A stretch of DNA of 59,305 nt from assembly GCA_018662925.1 (NCBI GenBank), contig JABJFC010000052.1, positions 1 through 59,305 on the forward strand, given 5' to 3'. The notes below the pieces were generated by a model. The model was not told the origin of the DNA and ran no database searches. It was given only the letters and a program-made list of their open reading frames with translations. Below, piece after piece: positions 49,328-59,082 of the stretch. The DNA is from Alphaproteobacteria bacterium. Its GTDB lineage: Bacteria; Pseudomonadota; Alphaproteobacteria; 16-39-46; JABJFC01. Position 1 is the stretch's first letter; every line of letters begins with the position of its first letter. A program made the position numbers and the translations under genes.

Positions 49328-49795
49328 CTAAAAATCTTTAGAACGAACCTGCTTAGCCACTTGGTCAAGGACGCCATTTACAAAGGCAGGCTCTTTGTTT
49401 GAGTAAAAGGAATGGGTCACATCCAGGTACTCGGAAATAACCACTTTGATAGGCGCTTCATGATGGAATAGTAACTCGTATGCACCTGCCTGCAATATGG
49501 CCCTGAGCACCGGATCTAATCTGTTAAGAGGCCAATCGGCAGGCAATGCCGCCACAAGAATTTTATCCAATTTTTGCGCGTGTTTATGAGTCCCCGATGC
49601 CACCTGCATGAAAAGTTTAATTTCCATTTCCTCCAAAAGAGGGTTGTCTGGCGCCAACTCCAGAGGCTTTCTTTGAAACGAACGCATCACGTCCACAAGC
49701 TCTTCATGTGTCTGTGACACTTGATACAAAGCTTGGACAGCGGCCAAACGTGCGAGCGTTTTTTTTCTTATTTGAGGTTTCTTTTTATCTGTCAT
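49328..49795 (-). CDS. nusB: Transcription antitermination factor NusB
   Basis: The 155-residue all-helical protein binds boxA RNA with S10 in rRNA antitermination. ARLAAVQALYQVSQTHEEL near the start, WPLNRLDPVLRAILQAGAYE and PIKVVISEYLDVTHSFYSN are characteristic. ATG 49795 is preferred; a TTG at 49822 would add nine residues. It lies 35 bp after nrdR. In many alphaproteobacteria ribD, ribE and ribH stand between these two genes, and thiL after nusB; neither is found here. Confidence 0.94.
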   Translation of the reverse strand: MTDKKKPQIRKKTLARLAAVQALYQVSQTHEELVDVMRSFQRKPLELAPDNPLLEEMEIKLFMQVASGTHKHAQKLDKILVAALPADWPLNRLDPVLRAILQAGAYELLFHHEAPIKVVISEYLDVTHSFYSNKEPAFVNGVLDQVAKQVRSKDF

Positions 49796-49830
49796 ATTAA
49801 AATTAGATCTATCTATATCCAAATTAGATG

Positions 49831-50319
49831 TTAAGAAGCGTTGCGCTTAGACCGTTTTGCCGGTTTATCCGCCTCGTCGAGTGCACCAATAAACTTTTCA
49901 AAATCCTTCACTTCTTCAAAGTTACGATAAACCGAGGCAAACCGCACGTACGATACGGTATCCAAAGTTTCTAGAGACTCCATAACATGTTCACCGATCA
50001 CTTGGGAAGGGATCTCTGACTCTCCCAAGCTTTCCAAGCGTCGCACCACGCTATTAATAATCCTTTCCAGCTTGTCTTGGTCCACTGGCCTCTTCTTTGT
50101 GGCCACATAGATAGAACGGGCCAACTTGTCGCGATCAAAGGAGACCTTTGCGCCGTTGCTCTTCAGAACAGTTAACTCACACAACTGAACGCGCTCAAAG
50201 GTTGTAAAGCGGGAATTGCAATCATTGCAGAATCTCCGCCGCCGGATGGATATCCCATCTTCCGTGGGGCGAGAATCTTTCACCTGTGTATCAATAAAAC
50301 CACAAAAGGGACACTTCAT
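49831..50319 (-). CDS. nrdR: Transcriptional repressor NrdR
   Basis: The 162-residue repressor of ribonucleotide reductase genes has an N-terminal zinc ribbon (CPFCG and [13 protein letters not shown]) and an ATP-cone domain ([20 protein letters not shown] onward). It senses ATP/dATP. A Lys/Arg-rich tail of about 12 residues closes it. Its ATG overlaps the glyA stop (ATGA), which supports co-translation. Confidence 0.96.
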   Translation of the reverse strand: MKCPFCGFIDTQVKDSRPTEDGISIRRRRFCNDCNSRFTTFERVQLCELTVLKSNGAKVSFDRDKLARSIYVATKKRPVDQDKLERIINSVVRRLESLGESEIPSQVIGEHVMESLETLDTVSYVRFASVYRNFEEVKDFEKFIGALDEADKPAKRSKRNAS

Positions 50320-51647
50320 TTTGAGGTTCCCCCCTTGCCTTGGAAATCATATATAGGATAAGCCCCACACAAAGCTTGTACTTCTTTTCGGATGGGAACA
50401 ATCACGTCCTCTATTGCCTCAGGATTATCCTTGTACGCGTGAATGAGAGTCCCAATCCACTCACCAACTTGTCTAAATTCATCTTCACCAAATCCACGGG
50501 TTGTTCCGGCAGGTGTCCCCAAGCGAATGCCCGAGGTAATAGTGGGCGGCTGTTCATCCATTGGCACTGAATTTTTGTTACAGGTGAGAAAAGCGCGCTC
50601 TAAAATAGCCTCCGCATCTTTTCCGGTCACGCCTTTGTTATGGAGATCGACCAAGAGAAGATGTGTATCCGTTCCCCCGGAGACTAAGTTAAAGCCCTGC
50701 TGCAATAGTGACTCTGACAGGGCCTTGGCATTTTTAATAATCTGCTGAACATAAATCTTAAAGTTAGGCTGAAGTGCCTCTTTAAAGGCAACGGCTTTCG
50801 CCGCAATAATATGCATAAGCGGCCCTCCCTGGAGTCCCGGGAATACGGCCGAGTTAATTTTCTTACCAATTTCGTCATCAACGGAGAGAATCATTCCGCC
50901 CCGAGGGCCCCGCATGGTCTTATGGGTAGTCGTGGTTACCATATGAGCATAAGGCAATGGGTTTGGAGATACTCCCCCGGCAACAAGACCTGCAAAGTGA
51001 GCCATGTCTACCATAAGATAAGCGCCTACTTTATCGGCAACCTCTCGAAATTTTTTGAAATCAATATTGCGGGGATAGGCCGAACCTCCAGCAATGATAA
51101 GTTTGGGCTTTTCCTTGAGCGCCCTCTCTTCCAACTGAGCATAGTCTATACGACCCGTTGATTTCTCAAGGCCATAGGCAACAATGTTAAACCATTTTCC
51201 AGAAAGATTGACGCGAGATCCATGGGTTAAGTGACCTCCTGCATCCAGACTCATGCCTAAGATTGTATCTCCTGGTTTTAAGAAGGCTAAGAGAACAGCC
51301 TGGTTTGCCTGGGATCCAGAATGGGGTTGAACATTCACGTAGGAACAATTGAACAAAGCACGCGCGCGTTCAATGGCAAGAGATTCGGCGGCATCCACAA
51401 ATTCACAGCCTCCGTAATACCGACGACCAGGGTAGCCTTCTGCATATTTATTGGTCAGCACAGATCCTTGTGCCTCCAAAACGGCCCGAGACACAATATT
51501 CTCAGACGCGATGAGCTCAATTTGATTCTGTTCCCGAGACAATTCTTTCTCTATGGCCGAAAAAATCTCTGGATCAAATTGGGAAAGTTCTTCATGAAAC
51601 AAATCAAAATCCTTATTTTTACGAGGTCGTGCTGTAACACGCGACAT
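50316..51647 (-). CDS. glyA: Serine hydroxymethyltransferase
   Basis: The 443-residue PLP enzyme interconverts serine and glycine with tetrahydrofolate. [37 protein letters not shown] and the PLP lysine in [15 protein letters not shown] are intact. The N-terminus has about 15 extra basic residues ([16 protein letters not shown]). With the gcv operon it links glycine, serine and one-carbon pools. It is 26 bp downstream of rpiB. Confidence 0.97.
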   Translation of the reverse strand: MSRVTARPRKNKDFDLFHEELSQFDPEIFSAIEKELSREQNQIELIASENIVSRAVLEAQGSVLTNKYAEGYPGRRYYGGCEFVDAAESLAIERARALFNCSYVNVQPHSGSQANQAVLLAFLKPGDTILGMSLDAGGHLTHGSRVNLSGKWFNIVAYGLEKSTGRIDYAQLEERALKEKPKLIIAGGSAYPRNIDFKKFREVADKVGAYLMVDMAHFAGLVAGGVSPNPLPYAHMVTTTTHKTMRGPRGGMILSVDDEIGKKINSAVFPGLQGGPLMHIIAAKAVAFKEALQPNFKIYVQQIIKNAKALSESLLQQGFNLVSGGTDTHLLLVDLHNKGVTGKDAEAILERAFLTCNKNSVPMDEQPPTITSGIRLGTPAGTTRGFGEDEFRQVGEWIGTLIHAYKDNPEAIEDVIVPIRKEVQALCGAYPIYDFQGKGGTSK

Positions 51648-51673
51648 AAAGTAATCCTTTCAAAAATATCTAC

Positions 51674-52117
51674 TTACAAAATCGTTAACTTCTCGATACG
51701 GCTTTGGTGACGTTCTCCTTCAAATGGCGTTTCTAAAAATGTAGTAATACAATCTTTTGCAACTTCTTCTCCAATTATCCGGGCCCCCAACGTTAAAATA
51801 TTGGCATCATTGTGGGAACGGCTTAATCTGGCTGCCGTACAACTCTGACACATGGCTGCCCGAATGCTTGCGTGGCGATTGGCAGCAATGCTCATCCCAA
51901 TCCCAGTTCCGCACACCAATATGCCTCTTGTAACGGTACCATTCGTAATCAACTCAGATACTTTATGAGCATAGTCGGGGTAATCAACCGAGGTCGATCC
52001 ATTTTTCGTCCCACAATCGGTCACAGAGTATCCATTTGCGATCAAATCCTTTAACAACTTTTCCTTTAGCTCAAATCCTGCATGATCCGAACCAATAGCA
52101 ATCTTATGTCGCTCCAT
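51674..52117 (-). CDS. rpiB: Ribose-5-phosphate isomerase B
   Basis: The 147-residue enzyme interconverts ribose 5-phosphate and ribulose 5-phosphate. IAIGSDHAGFELKEKL is the N-terminal block, and VCGTGIGMSIAANRHASIRA holds the catalytic Cys region. SRSHNDANILTLGARIIG is the phosphate-binding end. ATG 52117 has AGGAG 9 bases upstream. It precedes glyA as in other alphaproteobacteria. Confidence 0.94.
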   Translation of the reverse strand: MERHKIAIGSDHAGFELKEKLLKDLIANGYSVTDCGTKNGSTSVDYPDYAHKVSELITNGTVTRGILVCGTGIGMSIAANRHASIRAAMCQSCTAARLSRSHNDANILTLGARIIGEEVAKDCITTFLETPFEGERHQSRIEKLTIL

Positions 52118-52166
52118 GGTCAAAAACTCCTATACCTATGAAAGTGGAAACTAGCAAATTAATAGC

Positions 52167-53204
52167 TTACTGAAAAGGCCTTGCGTAAATAAGTCCTCCA
52201 TCGGACGACAGTTTATTTGGCCCCCTTTTAAGTCCATATTTTTCAAAGGGTCCAAAATTTCTTGTATATATATCCTTATAATTCCCAACAGAGTGCACCA
52301 CTTTTTCAGCCCATTCGGGCTTAAGCCCAAGTTTGCTGCCTGCATGTCGAGCGTTTTTAAAAAACCGCCTCATTGAAAGGGACGGGTTTTGAGACACTTG
52401 CCTAAAATTTTGCTGGGACAACCCTTTTTGTTCCGCACGAATAAGGACGTTTAGAGTCCAGCTCACAATCTTTTCAAGCTCTGGATCCCCTTCTTGAAAG
52501 GAAGGCGCAAAAGGGGCATGAGTCAATAGTTCTGGCAACAAAACACTTTCACTTGCAAGTTTCTCGTCCAAACTTGCAATAAACGAGACTAAAACAGCAC
52601 GGTTGAGTGTCAGCACATCGCAGGCTCCATTCAAATAATTGCGGGTCAAGTCATTCAACGAATTGCTCACGACTGCCTTATAAATATGATTCCTTCCCGC
52701 AAAAAAATCTTTTACGCGTTCCTTCATGCCAGGTTCATTTGGGATACAAACTTTTACTCCATCCAAAGCACTTGCCGCCCGAACACCTAAACTCTTTTTA
52801 GCCAGAAAACCCTGTCCATCGAATAAAATAGCAGGGGCAAAGGCAACATTGTGATCAACAGCAGCCGAAAAAGTGCTTCCTGTCACAGATGCTAAAAGAT
52901 CCACCTCTCCATTTTCGAGGGTTTCGTATTGGGTATCTGGATCTACCTCCACAAACTGCACCCGCTCCTTGTCACCGAACAAAGAGGTTGCAACGGCGCG
53001 ACATATATCAGCATCAAAACCTTTCCAACTCTTATCTTTACCGGTTTCGGCAAATCCTTTTGCTTTCAGACTTATGCCGCAGATTAAAGTGCCTCTTTTT
53101 TTTATATTATCCAGCAACTTTCCTGCTTCGGCACTAGAAGTATACCCTATGCAAAACACAGTCATGCACACTAGAGACTTAAAAATAATTTGATTCAGTT
53201 TCAT
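52167..53204 (-). CDS. Amino-acid ABC transporter substrate-binding protein (AapJ-like)
   Basis: The 345-residue protein has a Sec signal peptide (cleavage near SSAEA, residue about 27) and a family 3 solute-binding domain: [57 protein letters not shown]. This is the AapJ/BztA type that binds several L-amino acids in the periplasm. No permease or ATPase gene is nearby. Its ATG overlaps the sdhB stop (ATGA), so it is translated with the succinate dehydrogenase genes, an unusual partner. Confidence 0.9.
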   Translation of the reverse strand: MKLNQIIFKSLVCMTVFCIGYTSSAEAGKLLDNIKKRGTLICGISLKAKGFAETGKDKSWKGFDADICRAVATSLFGDKERVQFVEVDPDTQYETLENGEVDLLASVTGSTFSAAVDHNVAFAPAILFDGQGFLAKKSLGVRAASALDGVKVCIPNEPGMKERVKDFFAGRNHIYKAVVSNSLNDLTRNYLNGACDVLTLNRAVLVSFIASLDEKLASESVLLPELLTHAPFAPSFQEGDPELEKIVSWTLNVLIRAEQKGLSQQNFRQVSQNPSLSMRRFFKNARHAGSKLGLKPEWAEKVVHSVGNYKDIYTRNFGPFEKYGLKRGPNKLSSDGGLIYARPFQ

Positions 53205-53995
53205 TCTGATTTATCCATCATTTTTTTCTTAATATTGCCAATAGCCTTTGCCGGATTCAAGTTCTTAGGGCAGGCCTTTGTACAATTCATGATTGTATGA
53301 CAACGGTAGAGTTTAAAAGCATCATCTAATGCTTCCAAACGCTCATTGGTATGGTCATCGCGTGAATCTTCAATCCATCGATTTGCCTGCAAAAGCGTCG
53401 CTGGACCCAAATAGCGATCTCCATTCCACCAATAGCTGGGACAACTGGTTGTGCAACAAAAGCATAGAATGCATTCCCAAAGCCCATCCAATTTAGCACG
53501 TTCCTCGGGAGTCTGTAGTCGTTCACGTTCCCCCGGTGCGGGCGTATCAGCTTTCAACCAAGGCTGGACCGAAGCGTACTGATCAACGGCTTGACTTAGA
53601 TCAGGAACCAAATCCTTAACCACATGCATATGGGGTAACGGAAGCACCATAATATCTTTTTTGGAATCATCCATTTCTTTTGTACAGGCCAGAGTATTTG
53701 TGCCATCTATATTCATGGCACAACTGCCGCAAACCCCTTCCCGGCAAGAACGTCGAAACGTTAAGGAAGGATCAATCTCATCCTTAATTTTAAGGAGTGC
53801 ATCTAGCACTTTGGTTCCGCAAGCATCCTTACTGATTTCAAAAACATCTAGGCGCGGATTTTCCTCTGTATCTGGGTCATATCGATACACATGAAGCCGC
53901 CAAATGTCTTTCTCGTGTGCCTCCTCGGCGCCCTTTAATTTGTGAATCTTTCCCGGTTTCACTTTTGAATTTTTCGGGAGTGTAAACTCAACCAT
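53201..53995 (-). CDS. sdhB: Succinate dehydrogenase iron-sulfur subunit
   Basis: The 264-residue subunit passes electrons from FAD to ubiquinone. The [2Fe-2S] ligands are in [21 protein letters not shown]-like order (CREGVCGSC, then TLAC), the [4Fe-4S] in [16 protein letters not shown], and the [3Fe-4S] in [20 protein letters not shown] 53995 has AGAGG 6 bases upstream. It is 22 bp after sdhA. Confidence 0.96.
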   Translation of the reverse strand: MVEFTLPKNSKVKPGKIHKLKGAEEAHEKDIWRLHVYRYDPDTEENPRLDVFEISKDACGTKVLDALLKIKDEIDPSLTFRRSCREGVCGSCAMNIDGTNTLACTKEMDDSKKDIMVLPLPHMHVVKDLVPDLSQAVDQYASVQPWLKADTPAPGERERLQTPEERAKLDGLWECILCFCCTTSCPSYWWNGDRYLGPATLLQANRWIEDSRDDHTNERLEALDDAFKLYRCHTIMNCTKACPKNLNPAKAIGNIKKKMMDKSE

Positions 53996-54017
53996 TTAAA
54001 GCCTCTTTTTTCCCCGT

Positions 54018-55820
54018 TTAATAAACCCGCTTTTTTGGTGGAACAACATCAACGTCGTCAGTCAGTGTGTATAAATGAACCGGTCTATACTGTATTTTGA
54101 CATCAAAATCACCTTTATGCCAGGCATAAGTATGTTTCATCCAATCCTTATCATCCCGGTCGGGATAATCATCACGGGCGTGGGCCCCTCGGCTTTCTGT
54201 GCGATTGAGAGCAGATGCAATTGTAACGATGGCTTGTTCCATCAAATTTTGAAGCTCTAAGCCTTCCACAAGATCCGTATTCCAAATGAGGGAATGGTCG
54301 CTTAACCCGATCTCTTTCAATTCTTGCTGGACATGTTGTAGCTTCTTTAGACCCTCTGCAAGATGTTCTTGGGTTCTAAAAACCCCACAATAATTCTGCA
54401 TGACTGTTTGCATATCAATGCGAACCTCCCCGACATTTCGCTTTCCCTTTTGGTGGCGCAACTCGTCGAAGCGGGCCAAAACTTTGCCACTTATACTGTC
54501 TTTTAGGGGCTTATGGGTCATACCAGGCTTGATCAATTCCGCTGCTCTTTGGGCTGCTGATCGACCAAATACGACCAAGTCTAAGAGGGAATTTGTGCCC
54601 AAACGATTGGCACCATGTACTGAAACACAGGCCCCCTCTCCTATGGCCATTAAGCCCGGAACAACTCCTTCAGGATTATCCCCTTTTGGGCAAACAACCT
54701 CTGCATGATGATTAGTGGGAACACCGCCCATATTGTAGTGAACCGTTGGCACAACAGGAATTGGTTCTTTCGTTGCATCAACGCCTGCAAAAATTCTCGC
54801 TGTCTCCGTAATGCCCGGCAAGCGCTCATGAATCACTTTTGGATCCAAATGTTCCATATGGAGATAAACATGATCTTTTTTAGGCCCTACTCCGCGTCCT
54901 TCCTTAATTTCAATGGTAACCGCACGACTAACCACATCCCGCGAGGCCAAATCTTTCGCAGTGGGAGCATATTTTTCCATAAACTTCTCCCCTTTGGAAT
55001 TTGTTAGGTAACCTCCCTCGCCCCGCGCCCCTTCAGACATTAAACAGCCTGCGCCATAAATGCCGGTCGGATGAAATTGTACGAACTCCATATCTTGAAG
55101 TGGCAAGCCTGCCCTTAAGGCCATGGCATTTCCATCTCCGGTACAGGTATGGGCAGAAGTACAAGAAAGAAAAGTCCGCCCATAGCCCCCAGTTGCTAAG
55201 ACAACAATGTGGGCTCTAAATCGATGAATAGATCCATCTTCCAAGCACCAGGCTATCACGCCTCGACAAGTGCCATCATCATCCATCAAAAGGTCTAAGA
55301 CAAAGTACTCGATAAAAAACTGGGTCTCATGCTTTAGACTTTGCTGATAAAGAGTATGGAGTATGGCATGCCCTGTCCTGTCAGCCGCAGCACACGCACG
55401 CTTTGCCATTTTCTTACCATAATCAATGGTGTGCCCCCCAAAGGCCCGTTGATAAATTTTGCCCTCCTCATTGCGAGAAAAGGGAACGCCATAGTGCTCC
55501 AACTCTACGACTGCAGGAATAGCATTTCGGCACATATACTCGATGGCATCTTGATCCCCTAGCCAATCGGATCCTTTAACCGTGTCATACATGTGAAAGC
55601 GCCAATTATCCTCACCCATATTCCCAAGGGAGGCACTGATACCTCCTTGGGCCGCGACTGTGTGACTTCGTGTTGGGAAAACCTTGCTGATGCACGCCGT
55701 GGAAAGTCCTGCAGCACTCATGCCTAAAGCCGCACGCAGTCCGGCGCCGCCAGCCCCTACTACAACCACATCAAACTCATGATCAACGATTTTGTATGCC
55801 TTACCTTCAGTCTTCTTCAT
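54018..55820 (-). CDS. sdhA: Succinate dehydrogenase flavoprotein subunit
   Basis: The 600-residue subunit oxidises succinate to fumarate. [21 protein letters not shown] binds FAD, the covalent-FAD His is in [16 protein letters not shown], and the active-site blocks [17 protein letters not shown] and [19 protein letters not shown] are intact. Start 55820 overlaps the sdhD stop (ATGA); an upstream start at 55874 is less likely. Confidence 0.97.
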   Translation of the reverse strand: MKKTEGKAYKIVDHEFDVVVVGAGGAGLRAALGMSAAGLSTACISKVFPTRSHTVAAQGGISASLGNMGEDNWRFHMYDTVKGSDWLGDQDAIEYMCRNAIPAVVELEHYGVPFSRNEEGKIYQRAFGGHTIDYGKKMAKRACAAADRTGHAILHTLYQQSLKHETQFFIEYFVLDLLMDDDGTCRGVIAWCLEDGSIHRFRAHIVVLATGGYGRTFLSCTSAHTCTGDGNAMALRAGLPLQDMEFVQFHPTGIYGAGCLMSEGARGEGGYLTNSKGEKFMEKYAPTAKDLASRDVVSRAVTIEIKEGRGVGPKKDHVYLHMEHLDPKVIHERLPGITETARIFAGVDATKEPIPVVPTVHYNMGGVPTNHHAEVVCPKGDNPEGVVPGLMAIGEGACVSVHGANRLGTNSLLDLVVFGRSAAQRAAELIKPGMTHKPLKDSISGKVLARFDELRHQKGKRNVGEVRIDMQTVMQNYCGVFRTQEHLAEGLKKLQHVQQELKEIGLSDHSLIWNTDLVEGLELQNLMEQAIVTIASALNRTESRGAHARDDYPDRDDKDWMKHTYAWHKGDFDVKIQYRPVHLYTLTDDVDVVPPKKRVY

Positions 55821-56179
55821 TGCGTTAGTGCTATCCTTATAAGAGAAACTGCTGCTAGAACTAAAAGTCCCCACAAGCTAATTTTTACCATTAACAAGAG
55901 CCCCTTCTTTAAACGGGACCCATGGATATAATCCTCAATAATTTCCTGCAATCCCATTTGCGTATGGGCTACAGCTACGATCAAAAACAATAAAAGCCCG
56001 AGGGCAACCAAAGTAGTAGAGGACCAAGAGATAAAATCTTGATACGAGTCCTGCCCATGGAAAAAGAGGGAGACAAAGAACCAAAGGCTCAGAGGAATCA
56101 ATACAAAAGCGGTTATTCTCTGCCACAGCCAGTGCTTTGACGCGGCAGGCCCTAGATTTCTAGTTATCTTCTTATTCAT
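55817..56179 (-). CDS. sdhD: Succinate dehydrogenase membrane anchor subunit
   Basis: The 120-residue protein has three membrane helices. [21 protein letters not shown] is the start of the quinone and haem region, and [19 protein letters not shown] carries the haem-ligand type His and the conserved acidic end. It lies 27 bp after sdhC and overlaps sdhA by four bases. Confidence 0.92.
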   Translation of the reverse strand: MNKKITRNLGPAASKHWLWQRITAFVLIPLSLWFFVSLFFHGQDSYQDFISWSSTTLVALGLLLFLIVAVAHTQMGLQEIIEDYIHGSRLKKGLLLMVKISLWGLLVLAAVSLIRIALTQ

Positions 56180-56206
56180 TCGAGGTACTGCTCCTTTCTT
56201 CGGGGA

Positions 56207-56602
56207 TTATCCACCCCACTCTGGTAAGAACCAAACGACGCAAGTAAATACCACAGTCCCGAAAACAACAATCCATCCAGTCATGTAGACCGCTGAGAGC
56301 TCGAATCCCTTCCCCATGTCCCAACAAAGATGGCGAATGCCGTTTAAAAGATGATAGAAATAGGAAAGAGTCATGGCAAAAAGCAGCAGAATGCCAAGCC
56401 AAGATGTTAAAAAATATTGAACATACTGAAACGCCTCTTCGCCCATGGCTGCCCCCGCAAAAAGAACGACAACGCCCACAAGCCCTAAGGATATAAACAT
56501 CCCTGTCATGCGATGCAAAATAGAAAGAACAGACGTCAACTGAGGCTTATAGATGAAAAGATGTGGCGAGAGGGGTCTGTTTGCAACTTTTTCTGGAGCC
56601 AT
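56207..56602 (-). CDS. sdhC: Succinate dehydrogenase cytochrome b556 subunit
   Basis: The 131-residue subunit has three membrane helices. NRPLSPHLFIYKPQLTSVLS and ILHRMTGMF are the N-terminal signature; FYHLLNGIRHLCWDMGKGFE carries the haem-ligand His. ATG 56602 gives the standard N-terminus; an in-frame start at 56677 would add 25 unrelated residues. It is the first of the four sdh genes. Confidence 0.94.
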   Translation of the reverse strand: MAPEKVANRPLSPHLFIYKPQLTSVLSILHRMTGMFISLGLVGVVVLFAGAAMGEEAFQYVQYFLTSWLGILLLFAMTLSYFYHLLNGIRHLCWDMGKGFELSAVYMTGWIVVFGTVVFTCVVWFLPEWGG

Positions 56603-56709
56603 CCTGTAAATCCCTTTTTTTGATATTAAACCCCAAATTCCTTTGAAATTCAAACACCAATTGCAAGAGACCACCAATATCTCGGGAAAACTTTAGATTG
56701 CTTATAAGC

Positions 56710-57699
56710 TCAGCTCTGCCCTTTTGGCTTTTGCGCAAAAATTGAACGTATATTTGTTCTTCCGTTCCAGGAGTTTTTAGAAAGATCGACAAAGTTGATC
56801 GCTGTGAATCCAATTGCTTCTAGTTGCTTACGTAATTCTGTTTCTGCTTGATCTTTTAGGTTGTCGCTTATTTCATTTTTTGATTGGGAAGCATACACTT
56901 TTGCTCGCTCTTCCATTTTGCAAGCGTTCTGATTTACTTCTAATTCCAATTCTTTTGTCCCATACAACATGGCACTAAATTCTGGATCTTTCATGATTCC
57001 AGCGATAAGTTCTTCTTGGGATTTACCGAAATATTTCTCCCCACTTTCCATGATGAGGGCATGCTTTTTTCGTTTTAAATCTTCTTTTAGCGTATTAACT
57101 TTTTCATTAAGCTCTTCCCCTCGTTTTCTGATTGCAGACAATTCTTCTTTACCCCTATATACCCCTTCGTACCAAAATGGATTAATCAGATTATCCGCCA
57201 AAGCAAAGGTGGAATTTATGGAACACGATGTTTGAAAATCTGCTTGAAACAGTCCCCCTGGCTGTAGGGTTGCAAAAGCATTTTTAAAACAATTTTCATG
57301 GGCTAGAACCCTTGGCGGAAGCATTTCCAAGTAAACCGCTTTAAATCTCGCCTTTAACAAAGGGGAAATAGCTGTTGTCCAGTCCGAGACAATCATAGGA
57401 TTTATGGAAGCATCTTCTGCGAGGGTTATGGCATCGGAATGCGAATGCTTTCCCTCTTCATGACCCCCCTCTAAGTTTCTCCAGGCGTTAATATATTCTT
57501 GTTCACCTGGCGTAGTTTTATCATCCTCTTTCCAATTAAAAGGCTTTTTCCCACAGCCAACAACCAGCTTGTTGATTGATTTGTTCTCTTCTAAAATTGT
57601 GCTTAAATCAACTTCGCTCGTGGGCCCCGCACTGGCTTGACTCAAGTCAAAATAGGAAACAATGAGGAAAAGTAGGTAAAAGCCTTTAAATAATCGCAT
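56710..57699 (-). CDS. Secreted methyltransferase-like protein of unknown function
   Basis: The 329-residue protein starts at ATG 57699 (GGAGG 5 bases upstream) with a signal peptide (LFKGFYLLFLIVSYFDLS, cleavage near QASA). The first part of the mature chain resembles a class I methyltransferase: INKLVVGCGKKPFNW as the glycine motif, AITLAEDASINPMIVSDW after strand 2, and FATLQPGGLFQADF as the post-IV motif. The second half (residues 180-290) is a coiled-coil-like, Lys/Glu-rich region (LNEKVNTLKEDLKRKKHALI). Export of a SAM-dependent enzyme would only make sense in a host cell. The assignment is tentative. It lies 107 bp upstream of sdhC in the same direction. Confidence 0.55.
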   Translation of the reverse strand: MRLFKGFYLLFLIVSYFDLSQASAGPTSEVDLSTILEENKSINKLVVGCGKKPFNWKEDDKTTPGEQEYINAWRNLEGGHEEGKHSHSDAITLAEDASINPMIVSDWTTAISPLLKARFKAVYLEMLPPRVLAHENCFKNAFATLQPGGLFQADFQTSCSINSTFALADNLINPFWYEGVYRGKEELSAIRKRGEELNEKVNTLKEDLKRKKHALIMESGEKYFGKSQEELIAGIMKDPEFSAMLYGTKELELEVNQNACKMEERAKVYASQSKNEISDNLKDQAETELRKQLEAIGFTAINFVDLSKNSWNGRTNIRSIFAQKPKGQS

Positions 57700-57755
57700 T
57701 GCTGCCTCCAAGAATAATTCAGTAAAAACACCCTAAAAAATATATTTAATTCCTA

Positions 57756-57813
57756 TGGGGTAAGTTTATATAAATAAAATATATAAACGTCAAGAAAAAA
57801 TACCGTTACCCCA
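57756..57813. promoter_or_regulatory. Nested inverted repeats in a divergent promoter region
   Basis: GTTTATATA (57764-57772) and TATATAAAC (57780-57788) are perfect 9-bp complements with a 7-base loop. TGGGGTAA (57756-57763), directly adjacent on the left, pairs with TTACCCCA (57806-57813). They lie between the divergent secreted-protein gene and pmtA and could be a shared operator. Confidence 0.45.
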
Positions 57814-57961
57814 GAGTGGGCTTAAATATTACATAAAAAGAATGACTTCGGGATCACTTCACAAAAATCTTTACACAAATCGATTTAAAACCAGAAAGAG
57901 AATTGATCTTTGAAATTAATATCTCTATATTCCCATGAAAATAACGTTTAGGTGCTTTTTG

Positions 57962-58612
57962 ATGAAGAAATTTAAATCTCTCATTCCCGTTAATGAGAAT
58001 AAGAAAAAGAAGAAGGGATTTTCTAGACGGTTTCCGCGCAAAGCAATCATAAGCTCAACGGAACATTTCATATTTCTAAAACGCTGGTTTAAGAACCCTC
58101 GCCAAATAGGAGCGATTGCCCCAAGCTCTAGAAAACTGGGTGCCTTAATCGGCCAGCATGCCTCGGTAGACGAACATAAGTACGTTGTTGAGTTGGGAGG
58201 CGGCACAGGAAAGCTAACTGAAGCTTTATTGAAAGCGGGCGTCCCTGCAGATAGGCTGTATGTTATTGAGTTGGACAAAAAACTGGTCGGCTATCTTAAC
58301 AAAAGATTTCCACAGATTAATGTCGTGCATGGAAGTGCTTGTGACCTCCATGAAATCTTACCAAATGAGGTCACTGGAAACATATCGTGTATCGTTTCTG
58401 GTCTACCGATGCGGAATATGAAGAGCTCCATCAGGAATGCCATTGTGCAATCCAGTTTAAAGGTTATGGATCTAAACGGTAAGTTTTTACAGTATACTTA
58501 TACGCCTATCTCACCCATTCCGGCCGAAAAATTTGGTCTAAAAAAACGGCGGGTCGGTAGGATTCTTGGAAACCTACCCCCCGCCGCCGTTTGGTGTTAC
58601 GAACGTTTATAG
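57962..58612 (+). CDS. Phospholipid N-methyltransferase (PmtA-like)
   Basis: The 216-residue protein is a class I SAM methyltransferase. FLKRWFKNPRQIGAIAPSSR is the family N-terminal signature, VVELGGGTGKLTEALLKAG the SAM-binding loop, and LYVIELDKKLVGYLNKRFP the acidic motif after strand 2. SGLPMRNM takes the place of the catalytic NPPY-like motif and matches the Rhodobacter PmtA branch. Such enzymes make phosphatidylcholine from phosphatidylethanolamine at the membrane. A very basic start (KKKKKGFSRRFPRK) may help membrane binding. ATG 57962 has TAGGTG 8 bases upstream; ATG 57935 is an alternative. Confidence 0.8.
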   Translation: MKKFKSLIPVNENKKKKKGFSRRFPRKAIISSTEHFIFLKRWFKNPRQIGAIAPSSRKLGALIGQHASVDEHKYVVELGGGTGKLTEALLKAGVPADRLYVIELDKKLVGYLNKRFPQINVVHGSACDLHEILPNEVTGNISCIVSGLPMRNMKSSIRNAIVQSSLKVMDLNGKFLQYTYTPISPIPAEKFGLKKRRVGRILGNLPPAAVWCYERL

Positions 58613-58623
58613 AGTCGTTCGAA

Positions 58624-59082
58624 TTACTTTACAGCACTGTCACGAACGACAAGCGTGCCTGCAATGTAGTCATGAAGAGCTTGCTTCCTTGGTGTGAAGG
58701 CGATCATCAAATATCCGAGCATAGCAATTGCACCAGATATAATTGACGCAAAGTAACGACCCGTTGCGCGTCCAAAGCTAATGCCCTCACCATCATAGCC
58801 TGTCACTTTCATACGAAGCGCCATCATTCCTGGACTTGATTGGAATTTAGAGCTTATGAAGCAGGAATAATACAACCAATGTGCCAGTATAGCGCACATA
58901 GTTGGAATCCATATTGCAGGGTCGGAGTAGACAACTGAAAGTGCCTGTCCGGATTTATATGCAGCGATGTGAATCCCTAGCGGCACACCCGTCACGATAT
59001 GGATCAGTCCTGCAACTAAGTATAAAATCAATCCATCTACGATCGCGGCGACTGCTCGGCGCCAAAAACCTCCATAGATCAT
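58624..59082 (-). CDS. RDD-family membrane protein
   Basis: The 152-residue protein has an RDD-type layout: GGFWRRAVAAIVDGLILYLVAG (Arg and Asp in helix 1), a second helix (AIWIPTMCAILAHWLYY), SPGMMALRMKVTGYDGE, and a last helix followed by RKQALHDYIAGTLVV, the family C-terminal signature. Function is unsettled; some members transport ions. It is convergent with pmtA, with 11 bp between stops. Confidence 0.88.
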   Translation of the reverse strand: MIYGGFWRRAVAAIVDGLILYLVAGLIHIVTGVPLGIHIAAYKSGQALSVVYSDPAIWIPTMCAILAHWLYYSCFISSKFQSSPGMMALRMKVTGYDGEGISFGRATGRYFASIISGAIAMLGYLMIAFTPRKQALHDYIAGTLVVRDSAVK

